Of a stretch of 33,475 nucleotides of DNA, positions 1-10,373 are shown in pieces. The stretch is from contig NW_013654285.1 of the NCBI RefSeq assembly GCF_000499385.1, positions 1 through 33,475 of the forward strand, written 5' to 3'. The first letter of the stretch is position 1. Each line of letters begins with the position of its first letter. Position numbers and translations under genes: made by a program. The notes beneath the pieces were generated by a model that was not told where the DNA came from, did no database searches, and saw only the letters and a program-made list of their open reading frames with translations. Source of the stretch: Eimeria necatrix. Its lineage: Eukaryota > Apicomplexa > Conoidasida > Eucoccidiorida > Eimeriidae.

Positions 1-294
1 GTTACCATTCCACCGTACTTTAGCCAACTCCGTTAACAATTGACTCTGCGACATTGTTCTGTCAAACCGCCCCAAAAGCCTGCGCTGTACTGCCGCCCAG
101 TCGCTTAGGTCGATAGTTCTCCGTAGATACATCCAATACGTTAGAGCCGGGCCCACAAGGTGGTCAATAACTGCATTTCCCCACTCGCGAGGTTCCAATC
201 CCATCTGGATGTACCGGCGCTCGATGCGCAGCAGAAAGGCCTGCATAGTGCTGCCGTCTTCTGGTAGTATGGGAGTCGTTGCGCCGGATTCCAC

Positions 295-377
295 GGTCCC
301 CCCTATAACAGTTCTTATCACACTCATAGCGGACTGGAATTGGTTTCACGTGACGAAGGGACTGTCCCCTGGCATAA
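295..377. repeat. 83-bp direct repeat, copy 1 (inside gag remnant)
   Basis: It begins ggtcccccctataacag and ends ctggcataa. It matches 632-714 at all but about three positions. On the minus strand this copy encodes MPGDSPFVT followed by TGA, where the other copy has TGG (Trp). Confidence 0.9.
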
Positions 378-631
378 TACACGGACCGGTTTGCGGCTGT
401 AGCGGAGCGTTGTTTGGGTCTTGCCCCCCACGAACTCGCGGACTATTACTGCACCGGGCTACCGACAGACCTCTATCTTCTAATAACCAATAACGGACAG
501 GTGAAATATCAGTCGTGAGAACAAGCGGCGAAAGCCGCAACACGGCTCTACGAGCCCAAGCAGAGTGTGCTGGAACTCCGAGAAAGGACCAGTCGAGCCA
601 TTAGGGCTGCCGTCCAAGCTAATGGACCCCG

Positions 632-714
632 GGTCCCCCCTATAACAGTTCTTAGCACACTCATAGCGGACTGGAATTGGTCCCACGTGACGAAGGGACT
701 GTCCCCTGGCATAA
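632..714. repeat. 83-bp direct repeat, copy 2 (inside gag remnant)
   Basis: Near-identical partner of 295-377, offset by 337 bp. Its minus strand reads through as MPGDSPFVTWDQFQSAM. The sequences flanking the two copies are unrelated, so this is a short dispersed duplication and not a tandem array. Confidence 0.9.
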
Positions 715-978
715 CATTGGTCATAGGTATCACCTGCGGGGGAGCCTCCTTATGCCCATGCGGCCGCTCTGCCACGGTGGGCTTCGGAGTCGCGTGGCGA
801 TGATGGGCTGGCGTCCCGCTCGGCATTTTGTTGACTGACATTGTAGAAGTCTCCTGCGGTGTGGGGCTGATAACGCGTCCGTTGCGGAGATGCATCCCTT
901 ACCGAGCGAAGATTTCTAGGCATGAGTTATTAAAACATAGTATTTCTACTCTCAGGTCCGGAAAGAACAAAGATTTCA

Positions 979-996
979 ATCCCGGAACAGCCCCCA
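979..996 (-). other. Candidate primer binding site of the minus-strand element
   Basis: Two bases inside the LTR end (999) the minus strand reads TGGGGGCTGTTCCGGGATTG. It starts with TGG, as expected for pairing to a tRNA CCA end. Its complement contains TTCAATCCCGG, which resembles a tRNA T-loop and stem. The spacing from loop to CCA is not exactly canonical and the tRNA species is not identified. Confidence 0.5.
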
Positions 997-998
997 AA

Positions 999-1401
999 TG
1001 TAGTGCACAGCGCCTACTGCTGCGACTACTCTACTACCTGCCCCTCGAGCAGGGCCTACAAAGGGCACCTAGCGTAGGCCCATTTCCTGGAAACTGTAGC
1101 TTATTTTTATCGAAATACAATAAATCTTAAGTTTTTCAAAATCTACCTGTTCGATTCGCCCCACTCTGGGAGCTCGCCTCCTAGGCCCTATGAGGAGGAG
1201 GCCTGCACTGGTGCCGGCGCTATCGCCAGCCCTAGTCTCCACACATTTTCCACACATTTCACGTATGCATATTAACTCATAGACAATTTGCCTCACTTTT
1301 ATCCTAGTAGGAGGGTCCTGTGTTGCGACCCCTTGTAGGTCGCTAGCTAGCTATCGTCTCTAGGTCACTAGCAATCCCCATTGTAGTGCCTGTGCACTAT
1401 A
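999..1401 (-). repeat. LTR of the minus-strand retrotransposon (5' LTR, about 403 bp)
   Basis: The plus strand runs from TGTAGTGC at 999 to GCACTATA at 1401, an imperfect inverted terminal repeat. The reverse complement aligns over most of its length with 3542-3959. Shared blocks include the end with GCACTACAATGGGG, the AGCTAGCTA segment, and a segment containing GGTGCCGGCGCTATCGCCAG. Orientation is fixed by the gag remnant and candidate primer binding site lying to its left on the minus strand. The copies are clearly diverged, so the insertions are old or come from different subfamilies. Confidence 0.75.
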
Positions 1402-1403
1402 AG

Positions 1404-3269
1404 TGGTCTCATTTGCTCCGTGTCTCCAAAATTACAGCTCATACAGCTCACCAAGCTCTTACGCATCTCTAACGGCTCCAAGCATCGAAGCCTTTGCGCG
1501 GACGCACCGCTCGGTGGTTAGACTTCCTGCCCGAGTTCCCGGATTTGCACATCACTTATATTCAAGGAGCGCGAAACCAGGTGGCTGATGCCTTGTCTCG
1601 CCGTCCCGGTCTCTCTAACACCTGCTCGCAAGACACACTAACGACACCATTGATGCTTGCAGTAGAACAAACGCGTGCGGCTCCTCGATCTCATGATCGG
1701 CCTGCTAACTACAGGGAGCTCGCCGGAATTCGTTCGCGACGATCCAGGCAACGCACCTTGCCCTCACCACCTACAACTCCGCCGCCTGGGTCCAATCCAG
1801 AGGCGGAACATCCCACACCTGCAACGAAGACGCGAGCTGACCCTCCTGAGGCGTCTGAATGGACGCAAGCTTACTCGAAGTGTCCTGCTTTCCACGCTCC
1901 CTACAAAGTCGCTGCAAAACAACCAGGAGACGCTATACAGATATAGTTTCGCCATCGTCAAGTCACCTTTCGCTATGTGCCGCCTTACTTGCATATTCGT
2001 ATCCATGGACTATGGCGAATCTGTGTTCCACAATTTCCAGAGTTCCTCACGCATGTCTTGCACTCACATCATGGCCATGTCACAGCGGGTCATCGAGGCC
2101 AGAAGAAGACCTTCACGGCTCTGAGCAAGCACTACTACTGGCCAGGGATGCGTGCTTACACTACTGCGTATGTTGAATCCTCTACTCACTGTCGTGCGTC
2201 TAAGTCTCTGAGCCAGAAACCTGCAGCCCTTCTTCAACAGCTACTCACCACTTCGCGTCGGTGGGCGCACGTGAGCGTCGATTTTATCACGGATCTTCCC
2301 CTTACGATGACAGGGCACGACTCGATTCTCGTGATGGTCGTCTCTCTGAGCAAGATGTGTCATTTCGTTCCTGCAAAGAAGTCATCCACAGCAGCAGACA
2401 CTGTGGAGCTTCTCGCAAACTCTCGTATGCGCTACCACGGATTTCCAGAGGTACTCATATCGGACCGCGACCCCCGCTTCCAGTCGGACCTCTGGCAGCA
2501 ACTATGTCGCCGCTTTTACATCAAACGGTGCATGTCCTCGTCCTACCATTCGCAAAGCAACGGTCAAACTGAATGGGTTAACAGCACAATGGAGCAGATG
2601 CTTCGTACCTCCATCCAATCCGACGAACGCGAGTGGGTGCGTTTGCTTCCCGCCTTGGAACTTGCCTATAACAGGACAAGCCATTCATCCACCGAGCTCT
2701 CTCCCTTCGAGGTCATGATCGGCGAGAACCCGCTGTCTGCTGTGAGTCTTGATATCGTAGGCGCGTTAGCTCCTACGCTCACTCCTCCGATGGCTAAGCT
2801 CTTCCGGCAGCTCTGCGACAGAGCGCAGAGCCACACACAGAAGGCGAAATGGCAGCAGAAATATTACGCAGACAAAAAGCGCCGAGCTGTGGAGTATGCA
2901 GTGGGCGACAAGGTATGGCTCAGCAGCAAGCATCTACCGGCTTCTTCTAGCTGCCCTAACTTCGAGATCCGTTACCGAGGACCCTTTGAAATCATTGAAC
3001 GCATAGGGACCGTTGCTTACCGTCTCGCTTTACCTCCTACTTATGAATGCCACAACGTCTTTCATGTTCCGCAGCTAGTTCCCCACCGCCCCCGCCCTCC
3101 TGACATGGCTCCCCAGGAAGCCGATACCGCCTGGCCCCCTATCCGCAATGCGGCAGGCAATTTGACAGAAAAGTATGAAATCGATTAGATTATGGACCAA
3201 CGCGGCTCGGGAGATGAAGCTCAGTACCTTGTGAAGTGGCGCGGGACCCCTGAAGATCAAGCTACATAG
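1404..3269 (+). pseudogene. Retrotransposon pol remnant: RNase H end, integrase, chromodomain
   Basis: One plus-strand frame covers the stretch but is interrupted by stops at 1470-1472, 1944-1946, 3186-3188 and 3267-3269. It opens inside RNase H (WSHLLRVSK, then TAHQALTHL where a DH pair is usual, then ARWLDFLPEF and VADALSRR). A Pro/Arg-rich linker leads to integrase: a zinc-finger region (HHGHVTAGH, YYWPGM), then the DDE triad at Asp 2280 (VDFITDLP), Asp 2463 (SDRDPRF) and Glu 2571 (NGQTEW). The zinc finger ends STHC where CxxC is usual, so one ligand Cys appears lost. A chromodomain-like end (QYLVKWRG) lies beyond the third stop. Reverse transcriptase and protease are absent, cut off by the upstream LTR. 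A once functional integrase would insert element cDNA, with the chromodomain directing it to chromatin. Confidence 0.85.
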
Positions 3270-3526
3270 GAGCCCGCTCACCACCTTACAGGATGTCAGG
3301 CTTTGCTCCGTGCTTGGCACCGCCGTCAGAGAAGACGGGCTCGAAACACTCTTGCTCCTTCCGACGCGTAGCTGTTTGGGCCCGTCAACTGCCGCCACAC
3401 GACGGCCTTCAATGACAAGGGGGTGAAGGAAGCGCTGCGTACCGCATGCTCTCATGGCATTAGCTTCACAAGGGAGTAAAGACTGAAAAGGCAGAAGTAA
3501 TATGCTGTGGTAGGCCAGCTCAGTCC

Positions 3527-3540
3527 GGGAAGGGGGGAAG
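3527..3540 (+). other. Polypurine tract of the plus-strand element
   Basis: GGGAAGGGGGGAAG lies directly before TGTAGTGC at 3542. A purine run at this place primes plus-strand DNA synthesis in LTR elements. It fixes 3542 as an LTR start and gives the orientation of that LTR. Confidence 0.75.
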
Positions 3541-3541
3541 T

Positions 3542-3959
3542 TGTAGTGCGCAGGCACTACAATGGGGCTTGTTGGTGGCCTATAGAGGATAGCTAGCTGA
3601 TGACCTGTAGGCGCTTAAGAGGTTGAGACGCGGATTGAGCGCTGTAACCTCTTACTAGTGAAATAAAATGCAATTTATTAACAAATTAACATGTAGAGAC
3701 TAGAAATGTCTGCGAATGCTCTAAGATTGGGGCTGCCGACAAAGCCGGCACAGGTGCGCGTCACATCCTCACCGGACCAGCACAGCAAGAACAAGAGAAA
3801 ATGACTTTATGAAAATATGGTTTTGAGAACTCGAGACAAAAACGGTCTTTTTAATACATTTGTAGACGTTACGCGACCGATGCGTCGGTAGTAGAGAATA
3901 TTTCTTAGAACTCCCGAGTTGTGGGCAATGTAGCATCGTAGAGAACGCAGTGTACTACA
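3542..3959 (+). repeat. 3' LTR of the plus-strand retrotransposon (about 418 bp)
   Basis: It starts TGTAGTGC right after the polypurine tract and ends GTACTACA. It is related in inverted orientation to 999-1401 and to 3960-4171. The first 22 bases (TTGTAGTGC...GCACTACAA) are themselves nearly palindromic. Confidence 0.75.
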
Positions 3960-4171
3960 CTTGCACCGGTGCCGGCGCTATCGCCAGCCCCCATCTCCAG
4001 GAATTCACAGGCATGTCTAGTTTGTACATGCTAATTTGCTGATAAACTGCCTTACTTCGATACTAGTAAGAAGGTCCTGTCCTCGTTCAGCGTGTTAACC
4101 TCTTATAGGTCACCAGTTAGGTATCTTCTTACAGTCACCAGCAAGCCCTATTGTAACGCCTGTCCAATACA
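3960..4171 (-). repeat. Partial LTR, inverted, abutting the 3' LTR
   Basis: It shares the block GGTGCCGGCGCTATCGCCAG and most of what follows with 1208-1401, ending near AACGCCTGTCCAATACA. The half corresponding to 999-1207 is missing. It begins immediately where the plus LTR ends, so the plus-strand element may have inserted into an older LTR whose other half lies upstream. Confidence 0.7.
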
Positions 4172-7100
4172 GGAGGGCTGAAGAGGTCAGTTGTTGCTGA
4201 AGCCGTGGAAGTGGATGCAGCCTCGAGTCAAAGCTGGTCAGTTTCTCAAGTTACGCAACCGAATAGAAACAAGAAGACTGATGAAGACGGCGGGTTAAAC
4301 GTCGCCTAAACTAAGGGCAGAGCCTGTCAAATCTGTTTTCATATAACACGACCCGTTTACAACTGCTGAGTAACTACGGAAGCACTAGCCGACACTGCCG
4401 TGAGTTCGACCTTCTAGGATCACCTACAAGCGTCTCAATTCTTCTAATGTAGATGATAGATGCTAGATGTGAAGTGTGTCGTATACAGCTGAAGATATAT
4501 TGGCAGGAACAGCCATGCCGCAAATTTTAACAATGCACCGACGTTGTGGATCCCTTTGAAAATCAAAGCATTGTGAATTCTTCATGCATTACGTCTTGAG
4601 GGCTTTTGCTGAAGTGGGATAAGCCATGCTGTTTCATGGCTTATCGCAGCAATGTAAGGGGTAAAATTTATCTGACAGTGCCATTGAAAAGACAGCAGGG
4701 TGTCGTGCGTTTCCTTGCAGTGGCTCAGAGGAAAATTATTAATTATTTTAATCCACTTACTTATCACCTCAAGCAAGTTGTTATCTGGCTGGGAAATCAA
4801 TACACTTGCTTCTCTCAAGCTGTAGCCAATATGACCCTAACAGCTATGGTGCGGGTGGGAGTCCGCCATTTGCTGCAGGGACGAGGAGTAGCGTGGATGG
4901 TATTTTGGAGGTTTAGTTGCTGGATTCTTGCTATTCATGGGCTTCTCTAACTGTGATATGATACGCTTCAGTGTACCCTTTGGAGTCACACCGCCAAGAG
5001 CGTCGAAATCGCCTCCTCAAGCTGCGGCAAATGTACAAGATTTCCCTTTACCCCATAACTGTGTTCGATCTTGCTATCATTAGCGGATTCCCTATCTGTC
5101 AGACTTCGTTGCTCGTATATGGGCATTTTGTTATTCTTTGAAGTGTACAAAGCACAATAACTTTTGCTGGACAAGCTCCGAGTGTTTAGCTTGCTGAATT
5201 CTAATAAGTTTTTCTTGGAAGTACACTCACTATTCCTTTTAAATCCTTAGACGTCTACACTTGTGGGTCAGAGCAGCTATTTTTTGGCCACGAGCCAAAA
5301 ATGCCGCAGTGTTTCTTCGCACGATATCTATTGCTAAGCAAGAGAGCTCTTTGTATAGGCGGTTGGAGCATGGTGAGTGTTTGCAACGCCTCAGCGCTAT
5401 GAATAAGTTAGCATACCACGAAGCGGTATCCAGCCACGTAGAACTATGGATAACTTGAGGTATGGCAGCGATTCATCTCCATGGTATGGAGTGCCCATAT
5501 ACATCTGATCAAGGCACTGGAAATTGACGAAAAATTGGGATTTTGAAAGGAAAAAAGTGAGACGAACAGTTCTTTCACAGGGCAAGTGTAAATAAACTAT
5601 ATATGATTGGACGCACTGCAAACTTGCTTTGCCGTTTCACCGCAACAAACACGGATATGAGCTGCTGCAAAAAGTGTTGTACTGCCTGAAACGTCGTCCC
5701 CTGAAATATCGGGAGCTTCGAGCCTTATTGGCAGGACAGCCGATGGGATGAGGCGGCTGTTTTACAGAGGTGAAGCAAAAAGTAGAATAATCCTTGTGGC
5801 CTCTTTCACTGCCATATGAAAGCTCCATGCATTCACTCTTCCTGCTTCGGGAAAAAAACCATTCGGATGGCTACTAATCGCCGTTACCTTTAACTCCTTG
5901 CAGCTGTGGTTCGTAGGAGACTGGCATAGCAGTCAACAATCCTTTGCTTCACCATCCCTGTTCAATTGAAACGTAAATAAATTCTGTAGATGGTGAGCGG
6001 ACTGCTGATATTCTTCTTCTGACACACTGGCGCATGAAAAGAGGGCGACAGTAGATACAGCATGGACACGGTAGTGAGAACTGCGGAAGCCTGAGACTAC
6101 TAGATTTGCAGTCAGTAAAAGTAAAGAAACAGGCAAGTTACTGGCACGACGAATAGCTACTGGCACGACGAATATGCGGAAAATTACTGAAAATCAAAGT
6201 GCGATCCACAGAGCGCCAGAATACATACATTTAGGCGGAGGTGTGCATGCTTCCTGCCTTCTGTTCTCTAGGCTCACATGGTAAACAGAGAAGAAGACAG
6301 CGAACCCTGCCATAAAGACTGATTACTTTGTTGGATAATCAACTTAAACACATCTGCCAAATAAGCATATCTATCAATGTAAATTTTGCCCATGCTCTAT
6401 AGGGCAGCGGCTCGTAGATCACCGTGTTCTCCCTTGCAAATTCTCTTTGTGTTACACTACTGTAACTACTGTAGACTCCCACAAGGCATAACTCTAAAGC
6501 AAATTTCGAGAAATGAGTGGTGCAATGCGCCCTTCTGCTCAGTGCTTCATCGATGAGGATTGGAACTCCATTGGTACTCGGCATTGCCAGCAGCAGCGTG
6601 TTCGCAGCGAAACCAAAGAAGGCAAGAAAATAAAGCAGTTACTTGAGAATAATGCAAGATTTTATGAAAGCTGAAGACGCAATCGCGTGTAGTGACTTGG
6701 CTGCGAGAGACAGGTGCCATGGACAGAGAGTGGCGCAGACCTCATCACAGCAATCACATTGGGCGAAGGACCTACCTGTGAAACTTCACTACACATAAGA
6801 AGGAACAGAGATACTGAACTATACGTAGCTTCTCAGGCTAAACACCAGCAAAGGGATTTATCTCTCACGAATGCACGTGTTACATTCAACCGAAACGTGA
6901 GAGAACTTTGCCGAAGCCTGTGGGTGATCCGCTATGGTGGGAATTACATCTCCCAGGGAGAGATCGGAATTCCTAGTAGTTGTCTGCGCAAGGTAGACCT
7001 TCAGTTGTAGATTTAGTGAGAAAGGCGCCACTGTTGCCTCTTGCAGCACCGCCGGACGCGTGTCGTTCAGCTGCTCCGCTTATGTTGCGTTGGCAGCAGC

Positions 7101-7315
7101 AAGACTGATTCCCTTATCTGGCCCCATCTGAATTCATCGAATTGTGGTTTTGCTGCCAGGCAGCTGAAAATTGTGGGCTCGATGATCTTTCAATGCATGC
7201 CCTTGTCCTAGTATTCGATTGGTCACCCATACCCAGATATCTGACCAAGGAGCTTCCCGGCAGCGGCCCCCAACTCATATGAATGCTCCGATACACAAAC
7301 GTCTCACTGTCCGCA
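4172..7315. other. Intergenic stretch, no gene recognised
   Basis: Only short open frames (about 60-115 codons) with no recognisable motif. There are no CAG or TTTAGGG arrays. A short direct duplication of CTACTGGCACGACGAATA occurs near 6140-6175. The promoter of the 7316 gene must lie in its right part, but no conserved element can be named. Confidence 0.5.
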
Positions 7316-9085
7316 ATGCAGGGGCAGAGTGAGAAGGTCCTAGGCAAGCCGATTGCCAGATCGTTCCGGCGCAACAGGAATGCTGGGCTAGACTCCTCGT
7401 GCACCAGCATAACGCCTACGAATCCACAGGGGAGGCTACCAGCCAACAATGCTACTTCTGAGGATGTACCGCCTTATAAAGCTGCGAGGCGTGGAGCCAG
7501 ACAACTGGCCAGAACTCGAGCTATGTTCCTGCTGGCCGTTGCAGCCACTGCAGTGGCATACATGGTTTCGCTTTGTGCGTCTAAGCTCGGCAAAAGAAGA
7601 TGGAATGAAGGAGGAAACAGGATTCTTTCTGCTGAAACAGAGCATGACTTCGCAGTGGACTGCACATTCATGAGAAACGCTGCCTCTATGCGGCCATTGG
7701 GTGACGGACAAGAAGAGGCTGAGTTACTTGAGCGTGCCTCTGCCATCGTAACTTCCTTTGAAAGTCTCGTGAAACCAAATGAATCTGCCCTTCTGAGCCT
7801 CCCCGTAAAAGCGCGTCACAGGGCCGTTTCTCTTCTTGTGAGCTTGGCGGTCGTGGAGATTTCCGCATTGTCGGTAGTGGTAGAGAGCCATTTGAAGCCC
7901 GCTTCAAAGCGCGTCGCCCAAGACCTTCTCCAGCTGGCATCACGCGTATCGTTCACCATCCCAAGAAGAAGCATGAAATGGGCGCCGCGTCACTATTACT
8001 ACCTCGTGCTGGCCCTGAGTAAACTTGGGTTAGCACAACCTTACCTTTGCCCGCTGCCTCGACCCGAGCGCTTGCGAAAGCTACGTGAGCTGCTTCTCCT
8101 GCAGGAAGCGGTGATGAGAAAAGTGCGTCCTGTATTTGAAATCATCAATAGTCCAGTTGGCTTTGCCAGTGCAGAAGCTGCACAGAAGTTGGATTCAGCT
8201 TTGAGCTCCCTCTCCAATCTCGTCTGCATCCGCAAAAACCAGGTCCTCAGGGATCCGGTCCTACGTTACTGGCTACTCAAGAACGAAGGTCCCACGAGGC
8301 ATTCACCGATCGTTCCAAGGGCCTACTGCAATTTCATTTTGCAGCAGCCTCAGCAAGCCTTTGAGGAACTTCTAGAAGAGCTGGCCCATCCTGTACCACT
8401 ATGCGTCAACACAATGCGAAAAGAGATACGCAGAGACCGTGAAGGTATTGGTCGGACTGCAGAGAGAGAGACGGGTTGGAAACCTTCTCGACGGTTATCC
8501 AGAAACGCTTCTAGAAAGACGGATGGCTCGCACGTTTGTCACCAACCAAGGGGCACAGTTCTTCGTCAAAGCCAAGAAGTGACTCAACAGAGCCAACAAA
8601 TGACTCAACAAAGCATTCCTCATCACCAAGGCTCGAGCTTTTCGAGCGGTGCAGTTCAGATTTCCCGTTACCGTAAACTGATGGGCTACGCCGAAGAAGC
8701 CCTCAATGCAGGTCGTATCTATTCAAGCGATAGCAGTCCATCAGAATTACTGCAAAAAGCTGCGCCGCTGCCTCCCCAATTTCCCGCATTTCCAAAACTC
8801 GCCGACCCTTTGGTCTCCTTTCCATCTGGCTGGCCACTTTACCAGATAATTCAGACGCAACCGAAGGATTTACGGACTGCGCGCAGCAGTGATTCATATT
8901 GCAACAAGGTGCCGTTTCAGCATGCGCTGTGGCCGCCTGCGGCGCCTTTGCCGACTCCTTTTCTGCAAAGGAGTAAAAATGCACAATCAGGTGCGCCCTT
9001 CATTACATCAAAAGCCCCAGGTGCCCACAGAATTTCCCGAAAATTCCGCGGCATTGCTGAAGGCGAACCAGAAGGTGAAAGGTAG
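7316..9085 (+). CDS. Single-pass membrane protein of a coccidian paralogous family, copy 1 (589 aa)
   Basis: Function is unknown. One uninterrupted exon. An ATG lies 33 bases upstream (7283), but the ATG at 7316 (context CCGCAATGCAGG, protein MQGQSEKV) aligns with the start of the paralogue at 14988 (TGCAATGCAGG, MQDNAEEV), so it is preferred. Residues 1-69 are polar. A hydrophobic segment at about 70-87 (FLLAVAATAVAYMV) is followed by a basic stretch (SKLGKRRW), giving a signal-anchor-like membrane protein. Residues about 130-330 look like an alpha-helical domain and share blocks with the paralogue, including RKNQVLRDPVLRYWLL at about 306-321. The rest is low-complexity, rich in Gln, Ser and Pro, ending in a conserved tail with APGAHRISRKFRG and GEPEG. 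No repeats or introns occur, unlike genes to the right. It may belong to a lineage-specific surface or secreted family, but that is inference. Confidence 0.85.
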   Translation: MQGQSEKVLGKPIARSFRRNRNAGLDSSCTSITPTNPQGRLPANNATSEDVPPYKAARRGARQLARTRAMFLLAVAATAVAYMVSLCASKLGKRRWNEGGNRILSAETEHDFAVDCTFMRNAASMRPLGDGQEEAELLERASAIVTSFESLVKPNESALLSLPVKARHRAVSLLVSLAVVEISALSVVVESHLKPASKRVAQDLLQLASRVSFTIPRRSMKWAPRHYYYLVLALSKLGLAQPYLCPLPRPERLRKLRELLLLQEAVMRKVRPVFEIINSPVGFASAEAAQKLDSALSSLSNLVCIRKNQVLRDPVLRYWLLKNEGPTRHSPIVPRAYCNFILQQPQQAFEELLEELAHPVPLCVNTMRKEIRRDREGIGRTAERETGWKPSRRLSRNASRKTDGSHVCHQPRGTVLRQSQEVTQQSQQMTQQSIPHHQGSSFSSGAVQISRYRKLMGYAEEALNAGRIYSSDSSPSELLQKAAPLPPQFPAFPKLADPLVSFPSGWPLYQIIQTQPKDLRTARSSDSYCNKVPFQHALWPPAAPLPTPFLQRSKNAQSGAPFITSKAPGAHRISRKFRGIAEGEPEGER

Positions 9086-10281
9086 ATACGAGGTGGGCAC
9101 ACAGAAGGCATCGTTAAGAGTGGCATCCTCCGTGGAGTCTGCGCAATCTGGAAGCAGCTCATTTTGTCGGCCTTATCAGGTTATCGTCTTGCAAGGGTTG
9201 CTTTTGACCTTTGCGCCGGCAGGTCGATTGTGACCTCCCATTTGAAAGGCTGGAGCAAGCCAGAAGCATGCTCCTTAAATATCTGGTTGCTCAAAACACT
9301 GAAGTGTGCTTCAGGAAACGAAGCTAGCAGGACTTCCTCTAAGTGAAGACCGCTTAAGGCCGACAAGCAGGCAGGGGCATGCAAAACGAACTTGCTCTGC
9401 GAACAATGCAGCTCAAGCCTGAACACCTTGACCAATTTAGGCACTGCTGTGTTTTCCCATGTCAGCTGGGATGAAGGGAGAGCCAAGTGGCCTGAGCAAA
9501 CATTCGAATTACCCGATTTCATTGCTGTCGAAGAAGCGCGGGGAACCGTGCTGGTGCTGCGAAGCTTACCACCCTTGGAGGAGAACGGGGTGTATCGTTG
9601 CCCTGTAGGCATTGCTTTTTATTGCCAGGCAACGTTGGAGCTGCGTGCTTTCGTGTTGGTCCGTTGTGATGCAGCTTTCTCACTTAGGCGCTACTTAGGT
9701 GGGTAGCAATGGAATGGTGGAGCTGCTCCTTCTTTAACTTACCTTGCAATATATTCACAGTGCCTCCCTTTACAAGAGGTATCCGCTCAATGCGAGTGCA
9801 AAGAATAGTCGCCACAGCCGTGGGCGCACTTGAATGGCTAGAATCTTGCATTCGCGCAAGTTCACAGGCGTACTTACGGGAATATGGAAGTGCGGCTTAT
9901 TTGTTTTATGTGTATCTACGCATGCTTTCTCACGCGCGAGAAGCGGAGTCGTGCACAGCTGGAAGCGAGGCATGGCGAATGCATGCGCTCCAAAGCACAA
10001 GTGACTGTGTAAGTTGAATTGTCACAAGCGTTAGCTCTGCGCTTTATGAGGGCTTCTTGTTTCTCAGGTCTCCGTTTATTTTGTTTTATTTCTGTGACCG
10101 ACGGATTCCTCGAAGGTCAGGCAATTGCGCCACACACCTTTTGGAATGCTTGCATGGCAACAAGTTGAGACATAGTCGGGAAAACAAAATGCATTAGCTA
10201 GCTAAGAGAGGAGTTTACTTTTACATAGTGCTGTTCGAAAGCTTTCTAGGCTAAGATTTAGCATATCATGCCATGTAGATT
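9086..10281. other. Intergenic stretch with unsupported ORFs
   Basis: Overlapping open frames exist on both strands around 9181-9706 (minus 143 codons, plus about 104 codons). Neither shows a recognisable domain, and the plus frame lacks an ATG at its start. Nothing here supports a gene. Confidence 0.4.
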
Positions 10282-10373
10282 TAGCCAAGTGTAAACAGTC
10301 GGCAACAATTATAAAAACTCATATTAGAAAATATGAGTTTTTATAACTGCTGCCGACTGTTTACACTTGGCTA
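10282..10373. repeat. Near-perfect 44-bp inverted repeat with 4-base loop
   Basis: The left arm 10282-10325 (TAGCCAAGTGTAAACAG onward) pairs with the right arm 10330-10373 at 42 of 44 positions. The loop is AGAA. The AT-rich apex and GC-richer base would form a long hairpin in DNA or RNA. No open reading frame uses it. It could be a miniature inverted-repeat element, a small-RNA precursor or a cruciform-forming site. Confidence 0.9.

Larger units (their letters stand above)
1..895 (-). pseudogene. Retrotransposon gag remnant (partial, runs off the window)
   Basis: Read on the minus strand from an ATG at 895, the frame begins MHLRNGRVI, a start seen in many chromovirus Gag proteins. It reads to a stop at 548. 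Further downstream, between about 235 and 1, the minus strand gives a typical retrotransposon Gag core: LRIERRYIQMGLEPREWG, then a segment with GPALTYW, then WAAVQRRLLGRF and LLTELAKVRWNG. The core is open to the window edge. The region between start and core is broken by stops, including one where a Trp codon in one copy of an internal 83-bp duplication reads TGA. Gag would form the particle that packages element RNA. Assignment rests on motif recognition only; the rest of the element lies outside the window. Confidence 0.7.
1..4171. mobile_element. Nested, decayed Ty3/gypsy (chromovirus-type) LTR retrotransposon cluster
   Basis: The stretch contains parts of at least two, probably three, related LTR elements in alternating orientation. 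From left to right: a minus-strand gag remnant, a candidate primer binding site, an LTR in minus orientation, a plus-strand pol remnant (RNase H end, integrase, chromodomain), a polypurine tract, an LTR in plus orientation, and a truncated LTR in minus orientation. The pol frame of the plus element starts mid-domain within two bases of the minus-strand LTR, which fits insertion of one element into another. Chromodomain-bearing Ty3/gypsy elements are known in Eimeria. All coding parts carry stop codons, so the copies are probably not autonomous. Confidence 0.85.

Noticed and set aside
295..714. CRISPR-like repeat pair
   Set aside because: Only two copies, 83 bp each, inside a retrotransposon gag remnant of a eukaryotic genome.
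9181..9706. 143-codon minus and 104-codon plus overlapping frames
   Set aside because: No domain, no homology recognised, and the plus frame has no ATG start.
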